From CAYPFY01 sp964410105 (GTDB lineage: Bacteria; Bacteroidota; Ignavibacteria; UBA10030; SZUA-254): DNA of 64,000 nt. The stretch covers positions 248,001-312,000 of the forward strand of contig CAYPFY010000001.1 in NCBI GenBank assembly GCA_964410105.1, in the 5' to 3' direction. The position numbers and the translations under genes were made by a program. A model generated the notes under the pieces. That model made no database searches. It saw only the letters and a list, made by a program, of their open reading frames with translations, and was not told the origin of the DNA. Position 1 is the first letter of the stretch. Each line of letters starts with the position of its first letter. Positions 42,460 through 50,789 of the stretch are shown here, piece after piece.

Positions 42460-42488
42460 AAAATACTCCGCCCACCTCAAAAAGTCAA
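42460..42488 (-). promoter_or_regulatory. Promoter of the DUF4783-kinase-yfiH unit
   Basis: On the minus strand TTGACT (42488-42483), 17 nt, TATTTT (42465-42460). The ATG at 42454 lies only 5 nt beyond the -10 box, so transcription would begin at or next to the start codon. Confidence 0.55.
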
Positions 42489-42663
42489 ACATCGTGACCG
42501 TTGTCCCACGGCGATCCGCAGGACGGGTCGATGGTGATCAACAATCTCTGGTGAAACAAGCGGCGTGCCATATCACTTTTCACCAGAGGTCCTGCAGATA
42601 CGAGGCGCGTATTCCTGGTGGGAGAGGAACAGGACGATCGTGTTCGGATTTTAGGACGCCTGG

Positions 42664-43938
42664 TCAATCCGAGAGAGCAACTTTCCCCCTGTTGAAAACG
42701 CCGATGGCCTTGCCCACCATCGCCCACCCGTCGAAGGGAGAGTTTTTCGACTTCGACCTGAACGAACGGACATCGACCTTCCATTCCTTTTCCGGGTCGA
42801 AGAATGTAAGAATGGCGCGCTCCCCCTCGGCGATGCGAATCGCGGGAAGATGAAGGATTGCCCGGGGGTTGGTGGAAAACTTTTCAATGAGCTGGGGGAG
42901 GGTGAGATACCCGTCACTCACAAGCTTCATCGCGAGGCCCACTGCGGTTTCAAGGCCCACGATCCCGAACGGCGCATCCACAAACTCAACCTGTTTCTCA
43001 TCATAGGTATGTGGGGCGTGATCCGTCGCGATCACCTCGATCGTGCCGTCCCTGAGCCCCTCCTTCATCGCTTCGACGTCGTCCCGCGTCCGCAACGGGG
43101 GATTCATCTTCGTGTTGGTGTCGAATGTGCGCACGGCCTCATCTGTGAGAGTAAAGTGATGGGGGGTCACTTCGCAGCTCACGCGCAGGCCCCTGGCTCG
43201 TGCCGAACGGACGAGTTCAACGGAGCGTGCGGTGCTGATATGGGCCACATGATACTGCGATCCGCAGAACTCGGCAAGCTGGATATCCCGGGCGATCATA
43301 GTTACCTCGGCGACCCCCGGGATAGCCGGTAGCCCGAGAGCTGTGGAAACGGCTCCCTCGTTCATGGCTCCTCCTCGGGACAAATCGCGTTCCTCGGCAT
43401 GCTGGATGACCGGCTTTCCTATCATGTGAGCATACTCCAGGGCCCGGCGCATTATTTCGGCGTCGGATACCGGGGAGCCGTCATCGCTGAAACCGACAGC
43501 TCCCGCCTCAGAGAGCTCGATCATGGGGGCAAGCTCCTTCCCTTCCCTCCCTTTCGTCACTGTCCCGACAGGGTGCACATCGGTGACACCGGAGCGGCAC
43601 GCCCGCTCGATGATTTCCCGGACTATCCCCCCATTGTCGATTGAGGGGGAGGTATTGGGCATGCAGCAGACAGCCGTAAACCCTCCTGACGCCGCGGCGG
43701 CGCAGCCGCTCTCGAGAGTCTCCTTGTATTCGAACCCGGGATCGCGCAGGTGGGTATGCATGTCGATGAAGCCGGGGGCCACGACACATCCGGACAGATT
43801 CACCAGCTCGATATCCTTCGATGCAGAGATTTTCGCGGAGATTTTTTCAATGGTGCCGTTGACGACAAGGATATCGGCGTGCCGGTCGGTCCCTCCGGCA
43901 GGGTCAATCAGCCTCCCGTCCTTGAGGAGAATCTTCAT
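42664..43938 (-). CDS. pyrC: Dihydroorotase
   Basis: About 424 residues from the ATG at 43938 (GGTGAGG upstream). Cyclises carbamoyl-aspartate to dihydroorotate, the third step of pyrimidine synthesis. Class I features: metal-binding G-F-I-D-M-H-T-H-L-R-D-P-G near residue 60, Q-H-A-E-E, H-I-S-T-A and the catalytic A-T-D-H-A-P-H. The last residues S-P-F-D-G-W and the V-F-N-R-G-K end are complete. It follows pyrB after 7 nt in the PyrR-controlled operon. Confidence 0.96.
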   Translation of the reverse strand: MKILLKDGRLIDPAGGTDRHADILVVNGTIEKISAKISASKDIELVNLSGCVVAPGFIDMHTHLRDPGFEYKETLESGCAAAASGGFTAVCCMPNTSPSIDNGGIVREIIERACRSGVTDVHPVGTVTKGREGKELAPMIELSEAGAVGFSDDGSPVSDAEIMRRALEYAHMIGKPVIQHAEERDLSRGGAMNEGAVSTALGLPAIPGVAEVTMIARDIQLAEFCGSQYHVAHISTARSVELVRSARARGLRVSCEVTPHHFTLTDEAVRTFDTNTKMNPPLRTRDDVEAMKEGLRDGTIEVIATDHAPHTYDEKQVEFVDAPFGIVGLETAVGLAMKLVSDGYLTLPQLIEKFSTNPRAILHLPAIRIAEGERAILTFFDPEKEWKVDVRSFRSKSKNSPFDGWAMVGKAIGVFNRGKVALSD

Positions 43939-43945
43939 AGCCGCC

Positions 43946-44869
43946 TCACCTTTGTGTCCCGAGGAGATAGAGCACGGCCATTCGGACCGCCACGCCATTC
44001 AGGACCTGTTGCAGTATGACCGATTGTTCGCCGTCAGCGACGTCGGCCGAAAGCTCGACGTCTCGGTTGATGGGCCCGGGGTGCATGATGACGATATCCC
44101 TGGACGCTTTCGCAAGGCGCTCCTTCGTGACGGCGAAGTATTGCCTGTATTCCCGGATGGAGGGGAAAAGGGGGCGTCCGTGTCTCTCCAGCTGAAGACG
44201 CAGGACGTTAAGAACATCGCAATGGCGTATGGCTTCATCCACGTCTGTGAAGACATTGCTGACACCGAGCCGATCGATCCCCCGCGGGATGAGTGTGGCC
44301 GGCCCGCACACTGATACCTTCGCCCCCATCGCCCGGAGACCATGGATATTCGACAGCGCCACACGGCTGTGGGAGATGTCGCCGACGATGCAGACATGCT
44401 TCCCCTCGATAGTCCCCATTTTTTCCCGGATGGTGTAGAGGTCGAGGAGGGCCTGAGTCGGGTGTTCATGGGCGCCATCTCCTGCGTTTATCACGGTTGC
44501 ATCGATGACTTTTGTGAGGAACAGGGGCGCCCCGGCGGCGGAGTGCCTGATGACGACGATGTCAATCTTCATCATCTCAATATTGCGCGCAGTATCCTTG
44601 AGGCTCTCTCCTTTCCTGATGCTGCTTGCATCTCCGGAGAGGCTGACGACATCAGCTGAGAGCCGGCGCTCGGCAAGTTCGAAGGAGGTCCGGGTGCGGG
44701 TTGAGCTCTCGAGAAAAAGGTTCAATACCGTCTTTCCCTGCAGGGTCGGGACCTTCTTTATCGGGCGGTCGAGAACTTCCCGGAAGGCTGAGGCGGTATC
44801 GAGGATCGACACGATATCCTCGGAGGGAAGATTCTCAAGCCCGAGGAGGTGGCGCGATCCGAAAGGCAT
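43946..44869 (-). CDS. pyrB: Aspartate carbamoyltransferase catalytic chain
   Basis: 307 residues, the normal length. Makes carbamoyl-aspartate. The carbamoyl-phosphate loop L-E-S-S-T-R-T-R-T-S-F is at about 54-64, with I-R-H-S-A-A-G-A-P and D-G-A-H-E-H-P-T-Q-A-L-L-D after it, and H-P-G-P-I-N-R-D near the end. No pyrI regulatory chain is present nearby, as usual with PyrR-regulated operons. The ATG overlaps the pyrR stop by 1 nt. Confidence 0.97.
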   Translation of the reverse strand: MPFGSRHLLGLENLPSEDIVSILDTASAFREVLDRPIKKVPTLQGKTVLNLFLESSTRTRTSFELAERRLSADVVSLSGDASSIRKGESLKDTARNIEMMKIDIVVIRHSAAGAPLFLTKVIDATVINAGDGAHEHPTQALLDLYTIREKMGTIEGKHVCIVGDISHSRVALSNIHGLRAMGAKVSVCGPATLIPRGIDRLGVSNVFTDVDEAIRHCDVLNVLRLQLERHGRPLFPSIREYRQYFAVTKERLAKASRDIVIMHPGPINRDVELSADVADGEQSVILQQVLNGVAVRMAVLYLLGTQR

Positions 44870-45414
44870 CAGCTCGCGCCCCGTTCCACCAGGACGACGG
44901 CATCCTCGCCGTCGGTCTCGGTCATCAAGACCCTGATTTCCTCATCGACAGAGGTCGGTGAATTTTTTCCCACAAAATCTGCCTTGATCGGAAGCTCGCG
45001 GTGCCCGCGGTCGACGAACACGGCAAGCTGTATGGTCGAGGGGCGGCCCAGGTCGATCAGCGCGTCGAGCGCGGCCCGGACCGTCCGGCCGGTATAGAGG
45101 ACGTCATCGACGAGGATGATGTCCTTTCCGGTCACGTCAAAAAAGATGTCCGTGCCCCGGAGGACGGGCTGGGTCAATTTGCCGCGCAGATCGTCCCTGT
45201 AAAGGGTGATATCGAGGGAACCCACCTGGAGTTCCCGGTGCTCTATCTCCTGTATTGCCTTTGCGAGGCGGTGGGCAAGATGGTCTCCGCGGGTCCGGAT
45301 CCCGACGATGGCGATGGTCTCCGAGCCTTTGTTTCTCTCAACAATCTCGTGGGCCAGGCGGATGAGGGTTCGTTGGAATCCCTGATGATCGACGATCCGG
45401 GACTTAATGTTCAT
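44869..45414 (-). CDS. pyrR: Bifunctional pyr operon regulator / uracil phosphoribosyltransferase
   Basis: 181 residues, type I phosphoribosyltransferase fold with the PRPP loop I-I-L-V-D-D-V-L-Y-T-G-R-T (about 100-112) and I-V-G-I-R-T-R-G near 37. Binds UMP and the leader RNA of its own operon, switching an attenuator to termination when pyrimidines are plentiful. An attenuator with the expected binding loop lies directly upstream (45430-45511). First gene of pyrR-pyrB-pyrC. Confidence 0.96.
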   Translation of the reverse strand: MNIKSRIVDHQGFQRTLIRLAHEIVERNKGSETIAIVGIRTRGDHLAHRLAKAIQEIEHRELQVGSLDITLYRDDLRGKLTQPVLRGTDIFFDVTGKDIILVDDVLYTGRTVRAALDALIDLGRPSTIQLAVFVDRGHRELPIKADFVGKNSPTSVDEEIRVLMTETDGEDAVVLVERGAS

Positions 45415-45429
45415 GGATTCCCTGAAATG

Positions 45430-45511
45430 AAAAAGCCCCGCCCTGTATCGGGGTGAGGCTAAATGATTCTCGGCTCATGTATTCTTCCTTTCTGACCTCG
45501 CAGGATCAGAT
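45430..45511 (-). promoter_or_regulatory. PyrR-binding leader and transcription attenuator of the pyr operon
   Basis: On the minus strand the leader holds the hairpin TCTGA-T-CC-TGCGA-GG-TCAGA (45511-45491), a stem-bulge-stem with a purine-rich loop as in PyrR-binding anti-antiterminators, preceded by CCTTTAA. About 30 nt later comes a terminator hairpin with stem CCCCG/CGGGG and a run of five T (45460-45430), which ends 15 nt before the pyrR ATG. High UMP-PyrR would favour termination. No antiterminator was folded computationally. Confidence 0.75.
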
Positions 45512-45539
45512 TAAAGGTGAACGGATTCAGAACGCATTC

Positions 45540-45568
45540 AATATAACAAATTGAGCGATGGGGTGCAA
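45540..45568 (-). promoter_or_regulatory. Promoter of the pyr operon
   Basis: On the minus strand TTGCAC (45568-45563), 17 nt, TATATT (45545-45540). The predicted transcript start near 45533 yields a leader of about 119 nt that contains the complete attenuator. Confidence 0.65.
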
Positions 45569-45569
45569 C

Positions 45570-45598
45570 TTGCGAAAGTCGGCCCGGCCTGCTACATT
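45570..45598 (+). promoter_or_regulatory. Divergent promoter of the T9SS-tagged protein gene
   Basis: TTGCGA (45570-45575), 17 nt, TACATT (45593-45598), followed by a leader of about 50 nt and a GAGGAGG ribosome-binding site before the ATG at 45655. Its -35 box is only 1 bp from the -35 box of the pyr promoter. Confidence 0.45.
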
Positions 45599-45654
45599 CG
45601 GGTGAGGAGGCGATACCTTCCGGTGTCCGTTTACCATTTTGAGGAGGCCCCACC

Positions 45655-47352
45655 ATGGAACTATTCATTGTTCTCTCCCTTGCCCTCCTGGGAAATGCCG
45701 CTGAAAGCCCCGACTCCCTTGTGCTTCCCGGCATTGAGGATGTGCATGTCACAAAGGTTACAATTGAGAGCGCGGAGTTTTATATGCGGATCCGCACTCA
45801 CGGCTTTCCCACGCGAGCCTGGTTCGAATGGGGGGAGACTACGGCGTATACCGACACCACCTCGGTAAGCCAACACACGCCGTCGGCCGAACCCTGGTTC
45901 GTGCGCGCAGCGCTTTCAAAACTCACCCGAGGAAAGATTTACCATTTCCGCGCTGTGGCGGAGAATCCTGCAGGCGCGACTTTCAGTACCGACCATCGGT
46001 TTATCACCTCTCCCCCGGACATTGTGACGCTATTGCCCGATGGGATAACGAGCAACGGGGCCAGGCTGAGGGCGCGGTGCGACACGGACGGCGAGCCGGC
46101 ATCGGTCTTCTTCAGCGTCGGTCCGGAATCGACGTACACCGCGTTCACGACCCCGGCTCAGGACTTTGCTCACTCTCAGAGCCCTGTTGAAATAGAATCG
46201 GTCCTGGACGATCTTGTGCCTTCGACCACCTATTACATCCGGGCATATGCACGGAACACAGACATGCCCGATATTCTCGTCCAGGGGAATCTTCAGATTC
46301 TCACCACGAGGGCCGATTCCGATGCAGCCGGTTTTCTTGTTCCGCTTGCCTTTGAGGGAGTGTCGAAACGGGAAGCGGTGGTCCATTTTGGCGTTCACAC
46401 ATCTGCCTCCCGCTGCGTCGACGAGGCGCTTGGGGAACAGGAGCTTCCTCCCCCGCCGCCATCCGACGATGAGATTGTGCTCGCCCGTTTCACTGGCAGG
46501 TGTCTCGGTTCGGGCACAAGCATCGACCTGCGCCGATTCCGGTCCGATCTTCAATCGGACACGTTCACGGTGGCGCTTCAGGCGGGCGTGAACAGCATTC
46601 CGATCAGAATCTCGTGGCCCCGATTGGACACGATCTACAGAGCCGCGCAGCTTCTCCTCGGGTCCGGCACGATTGATATGACCGTGGATACGACCGTGAC
46701 CATTGATCGACCCGGAATCGACGTCTTCACGATCGTCGCCACAGGCCCGCGTCCTCATCGGCACCTCCCGCTTGCGGTGACGCTTCCCTCCGAGGGGATT
46801 GTGCAGGGAAGAATACTGGCCGCGGCGCTCGTCAATCCGGACGGCCTCCCAACTCTCGCGTGGATTGAATGGGAAACTTCCGATTCACTTGCGGGGACCA
46901 CTCAGCCGGTATTCCTCGGTGACTCGATAAAGATGCTTCGACTCCGGGACACGCTGGCGGGGGCGGGCGCCGGGACCAGACTGCGATACCGGGCGGTAGC
47001 CCGGAATCCGATGGGAGCCGCGTTCGGAGGCTTCCGGGAGGCAACATCCCCGGAGATCACGCGGATTGAGGAGCTTTCCCCCCGCTCCGGAGATTTTGTG
47101 CTCTATCAGAATCGACCGAATCCGTTCAATTCCGAAACGATCATATCCTACGAGCTGCTCTCTCCGGAACGTGTGACCCTTGAGCTCTTTGATCTCCTCG
47201 GGCGGAGAGTCGCTATCCTGGCGGACGGGGCTGAAATGCCCGGACGGAGATCAGTGCCGGTCACATCAGCGGATTTAAGCAGCGGAATCTACTGTTACAG
47301 GCTCCGGGCGGGGAATTATTCGCAAATCCGGATGATGGTTCTTCTGAAATAG
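45655..47352 (+). CDS. Secreted fibronectin-III-like protein with type IX secretion C-terminal tag
   Basis: 565 residues with a short signal peptide (M-E-L-F-I-V-L-S-L-A-L-L-G-N-A-A). Two or more fibronectin-III-like modules follow (R-A-W-F-E-W-G with T-T-Y-Y-I-R-A-Y-A-R-N; later L-A-W-I-E-W-E with L-R-Y-R-A-V-A-R-N-P-M-G). Between them is a beta-rich region (about 225-370) with T-F-T-V-A-L-Q-A-G-V-N. The last 85 residues are a Por/T9SS sorting domain: L-Y-Q-N-R-P-N-P-F-N, T-L-E-L-F-D-L-L-G-R-R-V and G-I-Y-C-Y-R-L-R-A-G. Such tags direct export across the outer membrane in Bacteroidota and relatives. The GAGGAGG site 7 nt before the ATG fixes the start. Ligand unknown. Confidence 0.88.
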   Translation: MELFIVLSLALLGNAAESPDSLVLPGIEDVHVTKVTIESAEFYMRIRTHGFPTRAWFEWGETTAYTDTTSVSQHTPSAEPWFVRAALSKLTRGKIYHFRAVAENPAGATFSTDHRFITSPPDIVTLLPDGITSNGARLRARCDTDGEPASVFFSVGPESTYTAFTTPAQDFAHSQSPVEIESVLDDLVPSTTYYIRAYARNTDMPDILVQGNLQILTTRADSDAAGFLVPLAFEGVSKREAVVHFGVHTSASRCVDEALGEQELPPPPPSDDEIVLARFTGRCLGSGTSIDLRRFRSDLQSDTFTVALQAGVNSIPIRISWPRLDTIYRAAQLLLGSGTIDMTVDTTVTIDRPGIDVFTIVATGPRPHRHLPLAVTLPSEGIVQGRILAAALVNPDGLPTLAWIEWETSDSLAGTTQPVFLGDSIKMLRLRDTLAGAGAGTRLRYRAVARNPMGAAFGGFREATSPEITRIEELSPRSGDFVLYQNRPNPFNSETIISYELLSPERVTLELFDLLGRRVAILADGAEMPGRRSVPVTSADLSSGIYCYRLRAGNYSQIRMMVLLK

Positions 47353-47364
47353 GGTTGACTCTTT

Positions 47365-47428
47365 CCGGGGCAATCGCGACATTGCCCGGCTCTTCGGCGT
47401 GAAGCGGATGCAGCCCCCGCAGGGGGCT
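47365..47428 (+). terminator. Hairpins downstream of the T9SS-tagged protein gene
   Basis: Twelve nt after the stop codon lies CCGGGGCAAT-6-ATTGCCCGG (47365-47389, one bulge), followed by a second perfect hairpin AGCCCCC-GCA-GGGGGCT (47412-47428). Neither has a long T run, so termination is probable rather than certain. Confidence 0.4.
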
Positions 47429-47463
47429 AAAGGCTGAGCGATGGAAGAATTGCGTGCCGGGGG

Positions 47464-47538
47464 TGGGCGCTACTGGGATCGAACCAGTGACCTTACGCGT
47501 GTGAGGCGTACGCTCTGAACCAGCTGAGCTAAGCGCCC
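47464..47538 (-). tRNA. tRNA-Val (anticodon CAC)
   Basis: A complete 75-nt cloverleaf on the minus strand: acceptor GGGCGCT/AGCGCCC, D arm GCTC/GAGC, anticodon stem TACGC/GCGTA with loop CTCACAC (anticodon CAC), T arm ACTGG-TTCGATC-CCAGT, discriminator A; CCA not encoded. It stands alone between two plus-strand genes. Confidence 0.95.
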
Positions 47539-47559
47539 GGATACGATTCGGATGTGACA

Positions 47560-47588
47560 AATGTACGAAAGAACTCACCTGAAATCAA
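47560..47588 (-). promoter_or_regulatory. Promoter of tRNA-Val
   Basis: On the minus strand TTGATT (47588-47583), 17 nt, TACATT (47565-47560), 21 nt upstream of the first base of the mature tRNA. Confidence 0.5.
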
Positions 47589-47640
47589 GCAGAGGAATAC
47601 GCGTTGGGGGCTTCGGCCGGTGCCATGCAGGGGAGGGGCG

Positions 47641-48012
47641 ATGAGCGAAGGGAGGTCTCTCATCCTGATCGTCGACGACGACACGGAGCTTCTCGGAACG
47701 TTGTGCGAGGAATTCACGGCCCTCGGTTATTCCACGAGATCGGCCGTGGACGGGCAATTGGCGCTCGATGCTCTACAGGGGGACTCGTTCGATGCCGTCA
47801 TACTTGATTTGAAACTTCCGAAGGTCGACGGTTTCGAAATCCTGAAGTTCATCAAGCAGCATCATCCGGCCACAAAGGTCATCGTCCTCACCGCGTACGC
47901 GAATCTGGGAAACGTCGAGAAATGCAAACAGATGGGGGCCGACGACGTAATCGAAAAGCCGTACGAACTGGGCGATTTGTTCGATTCTGTGAAATTCCAC
48001 CTTGGCAGGTAG
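47641..48012 (+). CDS. Receiver-only response regulator
   Basis: 123 residues from the ATG at 47641, with GGGGAGGGGCG just upstream. CheY-like fold: I-V-D-D-D-T near the N-terminus, phospho-acceptor Asp in A-V-I-L-D-L-K-L-P-K-V-D-G, Thr in V-L-T-A-Y, and Lys in V-I-E-K-P-Y-E-L. No output domain. No kinase gene is adjacent; the orphan NtrY-like kinase at 38148-42002 is a possible but unproven partner. An upstream in-frame ATG at 47554 has no ribosome-binding site and overlaps the tRNA promoter. Confidence 0.92.
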   Translation: MSEGRSLILIVDDDTELLGTLCEEFTALGYSTRSAVDGQLALDALQGDSFDAVILDLKLPKVDGFEILKFIKQHHPATKVIVLTAYANLGNVEKCKQMGADDVIEKPYELGDLFDSVKFHLGR

Positions 48013-48068
48013 TCTCTTCTCCTCCCCGGAGCGCCGAATGGTCAATCCCTGGTTTTGCCCATAAAAGA

Positions 48069-48098
48069 AACCCCGTCCCTTAATACCGGTCCGGGGTT
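48069..48098. terminator. Hairpin after the receiver gene
   Basis: AACCCCG-16-CGGGGTT, 56 nt after the stop at 48012. A T-rich tail (TTTCTTTT) follows only on the minus strand, so direction is unclear; it may work for either strand. Confidence 0.35.
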
Positions 48099-48156
48099 CC
48101 CTCACCTTTCTTCTATCCACCATAGGAAATACAGCCCTGAGGGAAAAAAGTTGAGG

Positions 48157-48226
48157 AAAAAAAATGTGAGCCTGACGGTGAAATCAAGTGGGAGGGGCTT
48201 GATTTCGAAGTGGGAGCCAGGCTCAC
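48157..48226 (-). terminator. Nested double-stem terminator of the pilin-like gene
   Basis: A 61-nt palindrome with outer arms GTGAGCCTG (48166-48174) and CAGGCTCAC (48218-48226) and inner arms GAAATCAAG (48180-48188) and CTTGATTTC (48198-48206). Read on the minus strand it is followed by A and then eight T (48164-48157), a strong intrinsic terminator about 105 nt after the stop at 48332. The 319-nt gap 48013-48331 holds only this and the hairpin at 48069-48098. Confidence 0.7.
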
Positions 48227-48331
48227 AGAATGATATAAATATACTATCCCGCCAAAACGCGCGGTATCGGCAAAGCCATGAAAATTCTGTAAGATTATTT
48301 GAACCAGCCTGTGGGAAAACTCCGACGTCGT

Positions 48332-48712
48332 TTACCAGCCGTTATAGGTAATCGAACTCGCCCCGGAGCTGTCGAGCGTCAGGATTGCGGTCCAGACCGA
48401 ATCGAAGGACGATTTTGCGGCGATCGTGACCTGAACCGTGTCAGGGATTCCACGGAGATAATACCGCCCGTAGTCATCCTCCGCCAGGTTTGCGGGCACT
48501 GTGAAGCCGCTGAACGAGCCCTTTTCACCCGAATGGGTCGCCCGCTTCTGCCTGTAGCGAGAAGCATTCGCCGCAAGAGCACGGAGGCTTGCGGCGATTC
48601 CCTCCTTGTTCGACTTGATATTATTTGACCCGAATTGTCCGATGCTCACCGCGATGACGGTGCCGACGATGAGCACACCGAGGAGAAGGAGCGCCAGCTG
48701 TTGTTGGCCCAT
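48332..48712 (-). CDS. Small type IV pilin-like membrane protein
   Basis: 126 residues from the ATG at 48712. The start M-G-Q-Q-Q-L is followed at once by a long hydrophobic helix (A-L-L-L-L-G-V-L-I-V-G-T-V-I-A-V-S-I), then S-N-K-E-G-I-A-A-S-L-R-A-L-A and a small beta domain with G-S-F-S-G-F, Y-Y-L and S-I-T-Y-N-G-W. This matches a group of short pilin-like proteins common in Ignavibacteria-type genomes and usually left unnamed. It lacks the Phe-Thr-Leu-Ile-Glu prepilin motif, so pilus assembly is not certain. It has its own promoter and a strong terminator, so it is monocistronic and perhaps abundant. Confidence 0.75.
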   Translation of the reverse strand: MGQQQLALLLLGVLIVGTVIAVSIGQFGSNNIKSNKEGIAASLRALAANASRYRQKRATHSGEKGSFSGFTVPANLAEDDYGRYYLRGIPDTVQVTIAAKSSFDSVWTAILTLDSSGASSITYNGW

Positions 48713-48760
48713 GACGAATTTATTTTGCGAACGTAGCGTTGGCACCCCGAATGGATGATC

Positions 48761-48789
48761 AATGTAGAATATCCGAGGGTGAAAGTCAA
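48761..48789 (-). promoter_or_regulatory. Promoter of the pilin-like gene
   Basis: On the minus strand TTGACT (48789-48784), 17 nt, TACATT (48766-48761), about 49 nt before the ATG at 48712; supports the short start. Confidence 0.55.
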
Positions 48790-48830
48790 CAGCCCCTGTG
48801 AGATACGGGCTGTGAATCCCGGCGATGTCG

Positions 48831-50729
48831 TCACTGCGGTTCTTCGTCCTCGGCAAAAAACTCTTTCACCTTGGCAGCGACCTTTTCGCCGACAACCTCG
48901 GCAAGCTGCTCCCCCGTCGCGAACTTCACCCCCTGCACCGATCCGAATACCTCGAGCATCTCCCGGGCCCGCTTCTTTCCCACGCCTTCGATCAGATCGA
49001 GCTCCGTGCGCAGCACCCGTTTGCTGCGTAGCGTCCTGTGATACGTGATGGCGAACCGGTGCGCCTCATCTCGTATCTGCTGCAGCAATTTGAGCCCGGG
49101 CGACGAGCGGGAAAGGGACTGGGCGTCGCCGGATCCCGGGATGAATACTTCCTCAAGCCGCTTGGCGAGCCCGATGACAGCCGGGGTCCTTTGGGACTGC
49201 TCGTCGGCGCGGGGCGACCCGGGAAAAAGACCTAGCTCCCCGAGGGACTCCACAGCGCTGGAAAGTTGTCCTTTGCCTCCGTCGACCACGATGAGGTCGG
49301 GCATCTCCGCATGCTCCTCACGGAGCAAGCGTCCATAACGCCGGCCGATGACTTCCCGCATGCTGGCAAAATCGTCGGGGCCGTTCACGGTCTTGATCTT
49401 GAATTTCCTGTACTCCGATTTCTTCGGTCGCCCGTTCACGAAGACGACCATCGAGGCAACGCTGTCGGTTCCCTGAAAATTTGAAATGTCGAAGCACTCT
49501 ATGCGTCTCGGCGCCTGGGAAAGGCGGAGGTCCTTCTGGAGAATCTTGACGGAGGGCGGGAGATAGTCGCGATTCTGCGCCTTCTGAAGTTTCAGCATCC
49601 CGAGGAGAAGCTCGGCATTGTGTTTGCACATCGCCATAAGCTTTGCCTTCTCCCCGATTTTCGGGACTACCACAGAGACCTTCTCTTCCCTCCTCGTACT
49701 CAGCCACTGTTCCAGAGCCGCGTTGTTTTCCAGCTCGAGGGGGAGAAAGATTTCTGACGGGATATCCATGGAATCCAGGTAATACCTGTCGAGGAACTGC
49801 TGAAAAACCTCCGGCTCCGGCTTCCTGTCGACGCCTGACATATAAAAATGCTGACGTCCGTTGATCTTCCCGTCCCTCACCTTGAAAACAACCCCGCAGG
49901 CATCGTCTCCCTCGGAGGCCAGGGCGAACAGGTCCCGGTCAACGAGTTCCGCATCAATCACTTTTTGCCGGTCGTTATAGACGCTGAGCTGGCGGATCTG
50001 GTCGCGAAGGCGCGCCGCGTCCTCGTAGCGGAGCTCGTTCGAGGCGACGCTCATGCGCTCCTCTAGGGAGCGGACGAGAGTCGACGTCTTCCCGCGGAGC
50101 ACCTGGACGACGTCCCCGATCATCTCGTTATAGCGTTCCTGCGAGACAAGGCCCTCGCACGGGCCCTCGCATTTCTTGATGTGATAATCGAAACAGATTT
50201 TCACCGACTTCTTCCGGACAACTTCCGCATCGATGAAATAATTGCAGCTCCGCACTTTGTAGATTTCCCTTATGATCTTCAGCGAAGCGTGCATGTTCTT
50301 GACGTCGGTATAAGGTCCGAAATACCTGGACCCGTCCCGTATCAGCCGGCGGGTGGCGAAGACGCGGGGATAGGGCTCGTTCGTGATGACGATATAGGGG
50401 AATGTTTTGTCATCCTTCAGATCGACATTGTACCGCGGCTTCAGCTTCTTGATGAGGGTCGTCTCAAGGATCAGAGCTTCCACTTCCGAATCGGTCACGA
50501 TCAGCTCCAGGTCGCGGATCTTGGCGACCATCGCATCGCGGCGCGGATCCGGGCGGTAAGATTTCTGAAAATACTGCCGCACCCTGTTGCGCAGGTTTAT
50601 CGCTTTTCCGACGTAAACGACCTCGCCCGCGGAGTTCTTGAACTGATAGACCCCCGGGAGGGTCGGCAGATTGCCGAGTTTGTCCTGCAGCCGGACGAGA
50701 TCCTTCGTGATCGAGATATTCTCAGGCAT
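48831..50729 (-). CDS. uvrC: Excinuclease ABC subunit C
   Basis: About 632 residues from the ATG at 50729. Nucleotide-excision repair nuclease that cuts on both sides of a lesion with UvrB. The N-terminal GIY-YIG domain reads P-G-V-Y-Q-F-K-N ... V-Y-V-G-K-A-I-N-L-R-N-R-V; a UVR motif lies near 200-235; the RNase H-like domain contains C-F-D-I-S-N-F-Q-G-T and V-V-D-G-G-K-G-Q; the end has two helix-hairpin-helix motifs (I-E-G-V-G-K-K-R-A). The predicted transcript start near 50754 excludes the longer start at 50759. Confidence 0.96.
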   Translation of the reverse strand: MPENISITKDLVRLQDKLGNLPTLPGVYQFKNSAGEVVYVGKAINLRNRVRQYFQKSYRPDPRRDAMVAKIRDLELIVTDSEVEALILETTLIKKLKPRYNVDLKDDKTFPYIVITNEPYPRVFATRRLIRDGSRYFGPYTDVKNMHASLKIIREIYKVRSCNYFIDAEVVRKKSVKICFDYHIKKCEGPCEGLVSQERYNEMIGDVVQVLRGKTSTLVRSLEERMSVASNELRYEDAARLRDQIRQLSVYNDRQKVIDAELVDRDLFALASEGDDACGVVFKVRDGKINGRQHFYMSGVDRKPEPEVFQQFLDRYYLDSMDIPSEIFLPLELENNAALEQWLSTRREEKVSVVVPKIGEKAKLMAMCKHNAELLLGMLKLQKAQNRDYLPPSVKILQKDLRLSQAPRRIECFDISNFQGTDSVASMVVFVNGRPKKSEYRKFKIKTVNGPDDFASMREVIGRRYGRLLREEHAEMPDLIVVDGGKGQLSSAVESLGELGLFPGSPRADEQSQRTPAVIGLAKRLEEVFIPGSGDAQSLSRSSPGLKLLQQIRDEAHRFAITYHRTLRSKRVLRTELDLIEGVGKKRAREMLEVFGSVQGVKFATGEQLAEVVGEKVAAKVKEFFAEDEEPQ

Positions 50730-50760
50730 CGTGCTTAAAACTTGTAAGGCGATCAACAAA

Positions 50761-50789
50761 AAGATAGAGGAAATTCTCCGCTATGTCAA
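50761..50789 (-). promoter_or_regulatory. Promoter of uvrC
   Basis: On the minus strand TTGACA (50789-50784), 17 nt, TATCTT (50766-50761). It overlaps the stop codon region of the PAP2 gene. Confidence 0.6.
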
